Assembly: GCA_029960065.1 (NCBI GenBank)
Contig: JASCOF010000005.1
Span: forward strand, 310,001 to 374,000
Direction: 5' to 3'
Source of the DNA: Flavobacteriaceae bacterium PS02336
GTDB lineage: Bacteria > Bacteroidota > Bacteroidia > Flavobacteriales > Flavobacteriaceae
Length of the DNA: 64,000 bases
The notes beneath the pieces are model-generated. The model searched no databases. It was not told where the DNA came from and saw only the letters and a list, made by a program, of their open reading frames with translations. Of the stretch, positions 34,225 to 41,577 are shown piece by piece (the stretch's first letter is position 1; each line of letters opens with the position of its first letter). A program made the translations under genes and the position numbers.

Positions 34225-35112
34225 ATGGATCAGAACGAAGATGATAAAGAAAGACCATTTGTAGTTATTTCAATCGTTGTCTCTATTTTAATTGTGGTAC
34301 TTTGGTTAGGAAGCTATTTTGTTCTCAGTTATTTGCCAGAAAAAGCTAAAGGAACGGTTGGTGACATGTTTGGAGTTATTAATTCACTATTTTCAGGTTT
34401 GGCATTAGCTGGCATTATTTTAACAATTCTACTTCAAAGGAAAGAGCTTAAATATCAACGAGAAGAATTAAGAGATACTCGTAAAGAATTTCAAACTCAA
34501 AATGAAACTTTAAAAATTCAAAGGTTTGAAAATACATTTTTTCATTTACTTGACCAGCACCATCAAATTGTTAACGCAATTGATTTTACGTACCATTCAA
34601 AAAAGAAAAGAGAGCCACTCACTCTAAATCAAATGTGGAAAAATGCAGATTTGCCAGTAGCAGACTTAGAAAGTATAACAATAACCGGAAGAGATGTTTT
34701 TAGATACAAATACAATAAATTAAAAGAGAAGATAAAAGTTGAAGGTAGTGATTTTCTAGAAATTTATTTAAAAGATTACAACGAAGCAAAAGCTGATTTT
34801 GGACATTACTTTAGAAATTTATATCGTATAATTAAAATTATTGATGAAACTGATTTTTTTTATGATAGCAATAAAGTTAATGAAGATGAAATTTTTAAAA
34901 TAAAATATAGATATGCAACTATCTTGCGAGCACAAATTTCTGATTATGAACTTGCGTGGGTTTTTTACAATTGTTTAAGTGAGAATGGAAGGGAAAAATT
35001 TAAGCCACTTATTGAGAAATATTCTTTTTTTAACAATTTGCCAGAAGAATTGATTGCGACGAAGATTCATCTTAATTTATATAATGTTTCAGCGTACGGA
35101 ACTCAAATATAA
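34225..35112 (+). CDS. putative AbiC-type phage abortive infection protein
   Basis: A 295-residue membrane protein with two N-terminal transmembrane helices (about 12-35 and 45-66), then a charged coiled-coil (about 70-100), then a conserved soluble domain with FENTFFHLLDQHHQIVNAI, GRDVFRYKY, GHYFRNLYRIIKIIDE and YATILRAQISDYELAWVFYN. This layout matches the putative phage abortive infection (putAbiC) family, a class tied to phage defence by association. No nearby toxin or antitoxin is seen, apart from an XRE regulator converging on it. The gene lies in a repeat-rich accessory region. A defence role is family inference, not shown. Confidence 0.8.
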   Translation: MDQNEDDKERPFVVISIVVSILIVVLWLGSYFVLSYLPEKAKGTVGDMFGVINSLFSGLALAGIILTILLQRKELKYQREELRDTRKEFQTQNETLKIQRFENTFFHLLDQHHQIVNAIDFTYHSKKKREPLTLNQMWKNADLPVADLESITITGRDVFRYKYNKLKEKIKVEGSDFLEIYLKDYNEAKADFGHYFRNLYRIIKIIDETDFFYDSNKVNEDEIFKIKYRYATILRAQISDYELAWVFYNCLSENGREKFKPLIEKYSFFNNLPEELIATKIHLNLYNVSAYGTQI

Positions 35113-35160
35113 AATGTGAAAGTGCGGAGATATTAAGTTCAACCATAAGTAAATTGGTTA

Positions 35161-35193
35161 AAAAAACCGAAGTCTGTTTGACTTCGGTTTTTT
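35161..35193. terminator. bidirectional terminator
   Basis: AAAAAACCGAAGTC (35161-35174) and GACTTCGGTTTTTT (35180-35193) pair perfectly with a 5-nt loop. It lies between the AbiC-type gene and the converging XRE regulator. Confidence 0.93.
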
Positions 35194-35207
35194 TTATGCC
35201 GTAAATT

Positions 35208-35615
35208 CTATTTCTTATCAAGTAACTTCTCCAAAAGCGCAACTTTCTCTTTTTCACTTTCAACCAAACGCTCATAAAGTTTTTCATTCTTTTCAATAAC
35301 TTCCAAAAGTTTATCAAGTGGATTAAATGTACAATTATTATGATTTATTGATGAAGACCCATTATCATAACTATTTCCCATAATATTAAAAACAGCTTCT
35401 TCAGAAAAGTTCCTGATTACATCAGCTGGAACACCTAAAACTTCAGCAATTTTCTTTAGTTTTTCTTCATCAACGTTTTCAGTTCCTTCAATAATAGAGA
35501 TGGTCTGTTGACTAACACCAAGTGCAATAGCAAGCGCTTCCTGCTTCATATCTCTCAGTTCTCTAATTCGGCTTATGTTTCTGCCGATATGTTTTGGTTT
35601 TATTGCTGTGCTCAT
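35208..35615 (-). CDS. XRE-family helix-turn-helix regulator
   Basis: A 135-residue DNA-binding protein. The Cro/C1-type helix-turn-helix is at about residues 10-65 (ISRIRELRDMKQEALAIALG followed by VSQQTISIIEG and LKKIAEVLGVPADVI). The C-terminal part, LLEVIEKNEKLYERLVESEK, is a coiled coil suitable for dimerisation. Such proteins often regulate adjacent accessory genes. Here it converges on the AbiC-type gene and is divergent from an unknown gene at 35812. The target is not known. Confidence 0.9.
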   Translation of the reverse strand: MSTAIKPKHIGRNISRIRELRDMKQEALAIALGVSQQTISIIEGTENVDEEKLKKIAEVLGVPADVIRNFSEEAVFNIMGNSYDNGSSSINHNNCTFNPLDKLLEVIEKNEKLYERLVESEKEKVALLEKLLDKK

Positions 35616-35811
35616 GATTCAAAGATATTTAAAATTCTTTTACCTTTTTGGTTTCTTTAGAAAACAAAATTGTATTTGTGAGATACAAATTGTAAATCTT
35701 TTCTCGGATAAAAATACAATTTTTCTGACTATTGTTGATTTTGAATTTAGAATTGTGTAATCTTGGATATTGAAAAGTGTTTATTAAGCACAAGAAAATT
35801 ATAATTGAATT

Positions 35812-36354
35812 ATGTCATATTTAAAAGGAATAGCTGTTCAGTCTTTAAGGCAAGGGATAAAATCACAAAGAGATGTAATCATTGGAGTAGTTGATTCTAC
35901 GATAACTAATTCAAGTTATTTGTCTGATTTTAATTTGAGTTCGATAAATGAAATTATAATTAAATTAGAGGAATTAGTTCAAAGTGATGGCGGAGGATTT
36001 ATCTGGGGGCAAGAATATATTATGATTGATTCTTCTCCTGAAATTTCATTTTGTGAAAATGATTTAGATAAAGAAGCTTTGCCAGATGTTCCAACTATTT
36101 CATTGTTAAATTTGATGATTGAAATTCAGAAACTAAAAACTGAATATCAAGATACTGACAACCTTAAGAAAATAATTGGACAGGTTTTTACCATTGTAAA
36201 ATCAGATCCAGACAATCATAGAAGATTGGCAGAATCAGATACAGATTTTGCAATTACAATTAATGATATCTATGTAGGACTGGTGTTAGTGTCCGAAGAT
36301 TTTGATTTGACTGTAGAGGAATATTTGAATCAATTACAGGCTACTTTTTATTAA
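35812..36354 (+). CDS. unknown 180-residue protein
   Basis: A soluble acidic protein that I do not recognise. It has predicted helices at the start (MSYLKGIAVQSLRQGIKSQR), an EIIIKLEELVQ segment, GGGFIWGQEYIMIDSSPE, and a long C-terminal helical region (LLNLMIEIQKLKTEYQ). No catalytic or binding motif stands out. It lies divergently upstream of the XRE regulator in the accessory block, with about 200 bp between them. It may be co-regulated with that gene. The reading frame is clear and its composition is protein-like. Confidence 0.6.
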   Translation: MSYLKGIAVQSLRQGIKSQRDVIIGVVDSTITNSSYLSDFNLSSINEIIIKLEELVQSDGGGFIWGQEYIMIDSSPEISFCENDLDKEALPDVPTISLLNLMIEIQKLKTEYQDTDNLKKIIGQVFTIVKSDPDNHRRLAESDTDFAITINDIYVGLVLVSEDFDLTVEEYLNQLQATFY

Positions 36355-36371
36355 TATATCAAGAGATATAA

Positions 36372-36830
36372 ATGTCTTTGATTATGACAGCTATGAACTC
36401 AAAAATCAAAATCAGAAAAATACAAAACCAAGATCTACATTTCGTTTACAAAGCAATCTGCGAACTCGAAAATGAAGTTTTAGATTTTGAAGTTTTCGAA
36501 ATGATATTCAATGAAAACATTTCAAACCCAAAAAATCTCTATCTAATTGCTGAAAACGAAAATGAAGGTTTAGGATTTATTAGTTTTCATACTCAAAATT
36601 TGCTGCATCATTGCGGATTGGTTGGTGAAATTCAGGAGTTTTTTATTCATCAGAAATATCGTGGTCAAGGCGTTGGAAGAATATTGATAAATGAGATTTT
36701 GAATTTTGCAGAAGAGCATAATTTAAAAAGTATTGAAGTAACGACTAATAAAAAACGAGTAGAAAACGTGGCGATTTATGAGAATCTCGGTTTTAGTTTG
36801 AGTCATAATAAGTTTACGATTTATAAATAA
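36372..36830 (+). CDS. GNAT-family N-acetyltransferase
   Basis: A 152-residue acetyltransferase of the GNAT fold. The acetyl-CoA pyrophosphate-binding motif is QKYRGQGVGRILINEI at about 94-109, preceded by strand beta-4 (VGEIQEFFIH), and it ends with the VAIYENLGFS motif. It resembles the PhnO-like branch, which acetylates aminoalkylphosphonates or similar amines; this is weak inference. It lies 17 bp after the unknown gene at 35812, so co-transcription is likely. The start could also be at 36384 or 36393, since all three ATG codons are in frame. Confidence 0.88.
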   Translation: MSLIMTAMNSKIKIRKIQNQDLHFVYKAICELENEVLDFEVFEMIFNENISNPKNLYLIAENENEGLGFISFHTQNLLHHCGLVGEIQEFFIHQKYRGQGVGRILINEILNFAEEHNLKSIEVTTNKKRVENVAIYENLGFSLSHNKFTIYK

Positions 36831-36839
36831 TTGGGATGT

Positions 36840-36966
36840 TTTTTAACCGCAAAGCTCGCAAAGGTTTACGCAAAGGTCGCAAAGTTTTGTGTTCAAAGCT
36901 TTGCGACCTTTGCACTTATCCAGCATAACTTAAGATTAAAAATTCTTTGCGGACTTTGCGGTTAAA
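36840..36966. repeat. nested inverted repeats of the CGCAAAG family
   Basis: TTTAACCGCAAAG (36842-36854) pairs with CTTTGCGGTTAAA (36954-36966), and inside that GCAAAGGTCGCAAAG (36870-36884) pairs with CTTTGCGACCTTTGC (36899-36913). The first 36 bp match 33551-33586 with three mismatches. There is no gene in this gap between two GNAT genes. Confidence 0.8.
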
Positions 36967-36999
36967 TTTTAAAGATGCCTAAAAACTTATTTCGCACTA

Positions 37000-37449
37000 A
37001 TGACAATAGAAAAAGCCAACATAACCGACAACGAAATTCTAACTTCAATAACCAAAAAGTCAAAAGCCTATTGGGGATATTCTGCGGAGCAAATTCAGAA
37101 GTGGGATAAAAATTTGACTATTTCACAAGATTATATTAGAGATCATAACGTTTTTAAATTGATAGAAAATGGTTTTATTATAGGATATTATTCTTATGTT
37201 TTTAAAGATGAAAAAGTAATCGAACTCGATAATTTATTTATCTTGCCGGAACATATTGGCAGAGGATTTGGAAAATATTTGCTTCTCGATTTCTTAAACC
37301 GAATTAAAGAAACTGGAGTTGAAAAAATAACGCTCGATTCAGAACCAAATGCCGAAGAATTTTACGTAAAATTGGGATTTGTAAAAATTGGAGAATTTGA
37401 AACTTCTATAAAAAACCGTTTTATGCCGATTATGGAAATGAAATTTTAA
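37000..37449 (+). CDS. GNAT-family N-acetyltransferase (second)
   Basis: A 149-residue GNAT protein. The N-terminal strand-helix (MTIEKANITDNEILTSITKK) and the acetyl-CoA motif LPEHIGRGFGKYLLLDFLNR are present, with KLGFVKIGEFE at the C-terminus. It shares little similarity with the GNAT protein at 36372, so it is not a recent duplicate. The LytTR regulator follows after 14 bp. The substrate is unknown. Confidence 0.88.
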   Translation: MTIEKANITDNEILTSITKKSKAYWGYSAEQIQKWDKNLTISQDYIRDHNVFKLIENGFIIGYYSYVFKDEKVIELDNLFILPEHIGRGFGKYLLLDFLNRIKETGVEKITLDSEPNAEEFYVKLGFVKIGEFETSIKNRFMPIMEMKF

Positions 37450-37463
37450 AATCGAACAACAAA

Positions 37464-38204
37464 GTGAAACAACTAAATATTTCCATAAAACATAATCTTT
37501 TGGTCGGTTTGCTGATTGGTTTATGGCTTTTTGTTTTTGCTTTCATCATAAAACCTTTTGACGACGGAACGATAAATTTAAGAGCTTGGTTTTATATTAG
37601 TTTTAGCTTTAGTTGTATGGCGTTTTTGTGTTATGGGCTTTTGGCAATTATTCAAAAAAAAGTTTATAAAAGAATAGGAAAATGGAATATCAGTTTAGAA
37701 ATAACGGCCATTTCTCTCTTTCATTTGCTGTATTTAATGGGTGTTTTTGCTTTTTATAAAAGTCCAGTTTTAAATGGCGGTTATAGTTTTTCTGAATTCT
37801 TTTCGGTAATATTTATAAAAGTCGCTTTGATTGTGACTCCTGTAATTATTCTCGCAAGACGATATTTGATAAAATTGATTCCGATAAAAGGCGATCTTTT
37901 AATAATTAAAGGAGAAAACAAATTAGATATTCTAAAAATCAACAAAGCTGATTTAGTCTGTATTTCTAATGCACAGAATTATGTTGAGATTTTTTATCTT
38001 GAAAACGGGAAACTTCGGTCGAAACTAATTCGTTCTTCGCTTAAAAAAGTGCAGGATGATTTCGATTTTTTAATCCAAATTCATCGTTCGCATTTAATAA
38101 ATCCGATGCATTTTAAATCCTGGAGAAATACAAATACCATTATTTTGACTCAAATAGAACTTCCGGTTTCCAGAAATTATAAAGAAACTTTATTGACATT
38201 ATAA
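37464..38204 (+). CDS. membrane-anchored LytTR DNA-binding regulator
   Basis: A 246-residue protein. Residues 1-140 hold four hydrophobic segments (LLVGLLIGLWLFVFAFII, FYISFSFSCMAFLCYGLLAI, EITAISLFHLLYLMGVFAF, SVIFIKVALIVTPVIIL), and the C-terminal ~100 residues form a LytTR domain (LVCISNAQNYVEIFYLENGK, FLIQIHRSHLINPMHFKSW, LPVSRNYKETLLTL). LytTR domains bind DNA in response-regulator-type systems; a histidine kinase or receiver domain is absent. It starts with GTG at 37464, 14 bp after the acetyltransferase. The unknown gene at 38228 follows with a 23-bp gap. Confidence 0.88.
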   Translation: MKQLNISIKHNLLVGLLIGLWLFVFAFIIKPFDDGTINLRAWFYISFSFSCMAFLCYGLLAIIQKKVYKRIGKWNISLEITAISLFHLLYLMGVFAFYKSPVLNGGYSFSEFFSVIFIKVALIVTPVIILARRYLIKLIPIKGDLLIIKGENKLDILKINKADLVCISNAQNYVEIFYLENGKLRSKLIRSSLKKVQDDFDFLIQIHRSHLINPMHFKSWRNTNTIILTQIELPVSRNYKETLLTL

Positions 38205-38227
38205 TTTGTGCCTAAAACAAAGTATAA

Positions 38228-38650
38228 ATGAAGTTGAATTTGTATTTTCGTTCTTCTTACCAGATCAAACATAACAGCTTGAATAAAAATCTAAAATACC
38301 TTCTTTCATTCTTTCTGGTTTTTACCATGATTGCGACTGATTGTGCAATAGATTCTCAATCAAAATCAGCAGAATATTATCAATCTGCATTTGTTGTTTC
38401 AAGAAAAGAAATTGAGCTTAAAACTGCTCGTTTATACAAATTCGGACAAGTTGTTTCTTGGAATGAAATAAGATTTTCAATTGTTTTGAATTTTGTTAAA
38501 ACCGAAAATGTTTTTACTTTTCAAATTAAGAAACTGTTGAAACTGCAAAATCTGCTTCATCAAAAACTAACTTCATTTATAAATCAATCGGTTTTTATAA
38601 ATGAAATAATCACTTCAAAACACTTCTATAAAAGTTTATACAACGCTTAA
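38228..38650 (+). CDS. unknown protein with one hydrophobic segment
   Basis: A 140-residue protein following the LytTR regulator by 23 bp, so probably in the same operon. Residues 25-43 are hydrophobic (YLLSFFLVFTMIATDCAI); the rest is charged and helical with LYKFGQVVSWNEIRFSIVLN and LLKLQNLLHQKLTS. No family is recognised. It could be a membrane-bound partner of the regulator. The moderate confidence reflects lack of homology evidence. Confidence 0.5.
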   Translation: MKLNLYFRSSYQIKHNSLNKNLKYLLSFFLVFTMIATDCAIDSQSKSAEYYQSAFVVSRKEIELKTARLYKFGQVVSWNEIRFSIVLNFVKTENVFTFQIKKLLKLQNLLHQKLTSFINQSVFINEIITSKHFYKSLYNA

Positions 38651-38709
38651 GAAAATTTATTTCTAGGCATAGATGAAATAATAATGTCTAATCATTTATC
38701 ATTTTCAAA

Positions 38710-38892
38710 ATGTATAAACAAACTAAAAATACTCGTTTGGAGCAATCTAAGCGACCGCTTCTTCATTGGATAAAAAGAAAATTTATAATTATAATAACAG
38801 CCTTTATGTTAGGAATGGCAAACGGAATGCATACGGAAGATACCCGAATTAAAGGAAATCAAAATTATACGGAGCAGCATAAAAAGGATTAA
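38710..38892 (+). CDS. possible small membrane protein
   Basis: A 60-residue open frame with a positively charged N-terminus (MYKQTKNTRLEQSKRPLLHW), a hydrophobic stretch IIIITAFMLGMANGM and a charged tail. It follows the gene at 38228 by 59 bp. It could be a real small gene of the LytTR operon, or chance coding. No family is recognised. Confidence 0.35.
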   Translation: MYKQTKNTRLEQSKRPLLHWIKRKFIIIITAFMLGMANGMHTEDTRIKGNQNYTEQHKKD

Positions 38893-38951
38893 GGTTTTAA
38901 TTTGAAAATATGTCAATGAGATAATTAGAGAATGCTTTTCTTGTCATGAGC

Positions 38952-38982
38952 CCTTTGTCAAAGTTTAAAACTTTGACAAAGG
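38952..38982. repeat. 15-bp perfect inverted repeat
   Basis: CCTTTGTCAAAGTTT (38952-38966) and AAACTTTGACAAAGG (38968-38982) are complementary with a 1-nt centre. Part of the repeat-rich gap at 38893-39122. No T-run follows directly. Confidence 0.75.
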
Positions 38983-39000
38983 TTTTCTAGGCGCAAAGAA

Positions 39001-39104
39001 TGTCATCCTGAGCGAAGTCGAAGGACACGCTAGTAATTCGACATGCAAAATCGCCAATCTTTGTAGAGTTACTAGCGTGTCCTTCGACTTCGCTCAGGAT
39101 GACA
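39001..39104. repeat. 36-bp perfect inverted repeat element
   Basis: The 36-bp arms at 39001-39036 and 39069-39104 are exact reverse complements with a 32-nt spacer. The arm begins TGTCATCCTGAGCGAAGTCG and contains the core TGAGCGAAGTCGAAGGA, also present at 33651-33667. The spacer-side word (ATCTTTGTAGAGTT) resembles the CTCGACAAAGAT words of the 33.4-34.0 kb region. Confidence 0.9.
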
Positions 39105-39122
39105 AACGTTGCGTTATAAAAC

Positions 39123-39152
39123 AAAAAACCGAAGCATTTGCTTCGGTTTTTT
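39123..39152. terminator. bidirectional terminator
   Basis: AAAAAACCGAAGC (39123-39135) and GCTTCGGTTTTTT (39140-39152) form a perfect stem with a 4-nt loop. It can stop the HMG-CoA synthase transcript from the right and readthrough from the left. Confidence 0.92.
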
Positions 39153-39183
39153 ATTTGGAATTTGGGATTTCTTTTTTTGAAAA

Positions 39184-40545
39184 TTATTCAATCCATTTAT
39201 AATATCTCGCCCCAATCAAAACAGGAATTTCTTTTTCGATTCGGTCAAGAACCCATTCGTTTTTTGGAGTTCTTACACTTTGTTTTTGTTCTTTTTTATG
39301 GAGACTTTCGTAAGTATTGAAATCAATTTCAACGCTTTCAGCTAAATTTTCAAAAAGCTTCACGTTTTCTAAAGCCAATTTCCATTCTGGTTGAATTGTT
39401 CCTTCAAAAACTTTCGATTTCGATCCGCTTCCGTACGCTAAGAAACCGAATTTAGTTCCTGAAATAGCTGCGTTTGTGTCATAAAAATGAGCCAAAGTCG
39501 ACAACAAGCCCATGAAAATAGAACCTGTATAAAGATTTCCAATTAATGAAGAAGCCAATTCAGCAGGTTGTAATTTCTCGGTAACAAAACTTCTGTAATC
39601 TTCAGATTTTGCTACTTCTTTAATTTTTGTTTGATAATCTGCAGGCGCAATATCGTCAGCAATGATTTTTTCGGCACTGTCTAAAGCGTAGATTTCAGAC
39701 AACATTCTTCTTCCTTGAAAAGAATACGGCAAATGCATTACGATGCTGTGCCAAGTGTTGTATAAAGTTTCGGTAGTGTTTTTTAGTTTTTTGAATGAAA
39801 AGTAAGCATTGCGCGTACGATCCATATAACATTGATTCGAATATTGACCGTCAAAAACAGGCTGATCTTTATGGATTTCGATTTCGGCTTCTAAATTGTC
39901 AAACCAAGAATCGTTGTTAGAGTTTTTTGTAATTTCTTCTTTTGAGATAGTTCTATAGGGTTTAAAGAAATCGAAAACACCTTTTGTACTTGTTGCCCAA
40001 TCATTATCAAAAGCAATGATTTTTGGATCTGCCGAAATTAACATGGCAACCGCTCCAGCGCCTTGAGTATATTCTCCGCCAGAATTTAAATCGTATTTTG
40101 CAAAATCTGTGGTAACAACAATTGCTTTTTTAGCTGGGTTCAGTTTTACAAAATCTAAGCAGTTCTGCATTGCATCTACACCGCCAATACAAGCGAAAGT
40201 GAAATCTACAACATCGCATTCTGCCAATGAATCTTCGCCAAATTTCTGCTCCATTAAACTAATTAAATAAGAAGCGATTGGTTTCGAACTATCGATGCCG
40301 CTTTCTGTACCAACATAGATTCGGCTGATTTCTTTTAAGTCAATTTTATTGTCAATTATAAGTTTGGTTAAAGCATTTGCTCCAAAAACAACAGCGTCTT
40401 GATGAACATCTGGAAAAGTCATTTTTAGTAAGCCAAGACCTTTTTCTAATTTTTCTGGTTCGATATTTCTGGCGATCGCCAAAGTTTTTATGGGTAAATG
40501 TATGTTTGCTACGTCGAAAGAAATAGCATCAATTCCTGTTTTCAT
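39184..40545 (-). CDS. hydroxymethylglutaryl-CoA synthase
   Basis: A 453-residue condensing enzyme of the thiolase superfamily that makes HMG-CoA from acetyl-CoA and acetoacetyl-CoA, either for the mevalonate route to isoprenoids or in polyketide-type branching. The catalytic cysteine is C119 in TFACIGGVDAMQNCL, the glutamate is E81 in GTESGIDSSKP, and the histidine probably lies in WHSIVMHLPYSF. The length fits bacterial HMGCS. Other mevalonate genes are not in the window. It is transcribed leftward, opposite to sdhCAB, with a 355-bp gap. It is monocistronic. Confidence 0.94.
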   Translation of the reverse strand: MKTGIDAISFDVANIHLPIKTLAIARNIEPEKLEKGLGLLKMTFPDVHQDAVVFGANALTKLIIDNKIDLKEISRIYVGTESGIDSSKPIASYLISLMEQKFGEDSLAECDVVDFTFACIGGVDAMQNCLDFVKLNPAKKAIVVTTDFAKYDLNSGGEYTQGAGAVAMLISADPKIIAFDNDWATSTKGVFDFFKPYRTISKEEITKNSNNDSWFDNLEAEIEIHKDQPVFDGQYSNQCYMDRTRNAYFSFKKLKNTTETLYNTWHSIVMHLPYSFQGRRMLSEIYALDSAEKIIADDIAPADYQTKIKEVAKSEDYRSFVTEKLQPAELASSLIGNLYTGSIFMGLLSTLAHFYDTNAAISGTKFGFLAYGSGSKSKVFEGTIQPEWKLALENVKLFENLAESVEIDFNTYESLHKKEQKQSVRTPKNEWVLDRIEKEIPVLIGARYYKWIE

Positions 40546-40900
40546 TCTTATTTTTTTGAGCCGCTAAAGGTAAAACTATGTTGCGGAATGACAATTTTTT
40601 ACTTAGACAAAATTTAGATGCAGTAACACTTTTGAAGAAAACAAATGAAATCTTTGAATAAAATAACAATATGATAAAATTTTCCTAATCTACTTAGATT
40701 GAAGTTTTGATTTCAAGGCTTAAAAAGCAGGTTTTTAAAAATTTTATAATGAATTATTTTTAATGAATTTAATTTTTGTACGTAAAAATACTTAGTGACA
40801 GGCTATTTTAAAATCATTATAAATAAGAGCGAAATGGTTGTAGTTCTTTTGTAATTGAGTTATTTTTGTCTAATTTTTTAAAACAAACTACTTAACACTT
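40546..40900. other. divergent intergenic region of HMG-CoA synthase and sdhC
   Basis: This 355-bp gap holds the sdhC promoter (40838-40868) and a weaker reverse -7-like TACCTTTA at 40565-40572. It is AT-rich and no gene or strong palindrome is seen. Confidence 0.5.
40838..40868 (+). promoter_or_regulatory. promoter TTG-N20-TATTTTTG for sdhCAB
   Basis: TTG (40838-40840), then 20 bp, then TATTTTTG (40861-40868), 32 bp before the sdhC ATG. Both boxes match the Bacteroidota consensus with normal spacing. Confidence 0.7.
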
Positions 40901-41566
40901 ATGGCACAATCTGCACAGTTGAATGCTTCCATCTTAAAGAAAGTGGCTATGGCTCTTTCGGGAATATTCTTAATCACGTTTTTAGCGCTGCATGTTTCCT
41001 TAAATTTTATTTCTATTCTTAGTGAAGACGTTTTCAATGAAGCTTCTCACTTTATGGGATACAATCCGCTGATTCAGTATGTAATGCAGCCAGTTTTGGC
41101 ATTTGGAGTAATTTTCCACTTTGTAATGGGATTTGTACTTACGGCACAAAACAGCGCGGCAAGACCAATTGCATACGCTAAATACAACGGAGCTGCAAAC
41201 GCTTCTTGGAGTTCTAGAAATATGATTATTTCTGGATTGGTTATTTTAGCTTTCTTAGGATTGCATTTTTATGATTTCTGGTTTCCTGAAGTAAGCTATA
41301 AATACATAGCAGGTGAAACACCAAATGCTACAAGATATTATGGTGAGTTAGTTCACAAATTTCACGACCCAATCCGTACAGCTTTATACTGTGTGTCTTT
41401 TATCCTTTTAGGATTCCACTTATGGCACGGGTTCGCATCTTCTCTTCAATCTGTAGGGATGCACAACAAATACTCAAGATTTTTAGCAAAAGTAGGTTAC
41501 GGATTTGCAGTTGTAGTTCCAGCTCTTTTTGTAATTATCGCTTTATTTCATCATTTCAATAATTAA
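40901..41566 (+). CDS. sdhC: succinate dehydrogenase cytochrome b subunit
   Basis: A 221-residue membrane subunit with five predicted helices, the single-polypeptide diheme cytochrome b of type B succinate:quinone oxidoreductases. Histidines suited to haem ligation lie in the membrane regions ([43 protein letters not shown]). It anchors SdhA and SdhB at the inner membrane and passes electrons to menaquinone. The gene heads the sdhCAB operon, with SdhA starting 11 bp downstream and a promoter at 40838-40868. Confidence 0.95.
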   Translation: MAQSAQLNASILKKVAMALSGIFLITFLALHVSLNFISILSEDVFNEASHFMGYNPLIQYVMQPVLAFGVIFHFVMGFVLTAQNSAARPIAYAKYNGAANASWSSRNMIISGLVILAFLGLHFYDFWFPEVSYKYIAGETPNATRYYGELVHKFHDPIRTALYCVSFILLGFHLWHGFASSLQSVGMHNKYSRFLAKVGYGFAVVVPALFVIIALFHHFNN

Positions 41567-41577
41567 TATCAATTATA

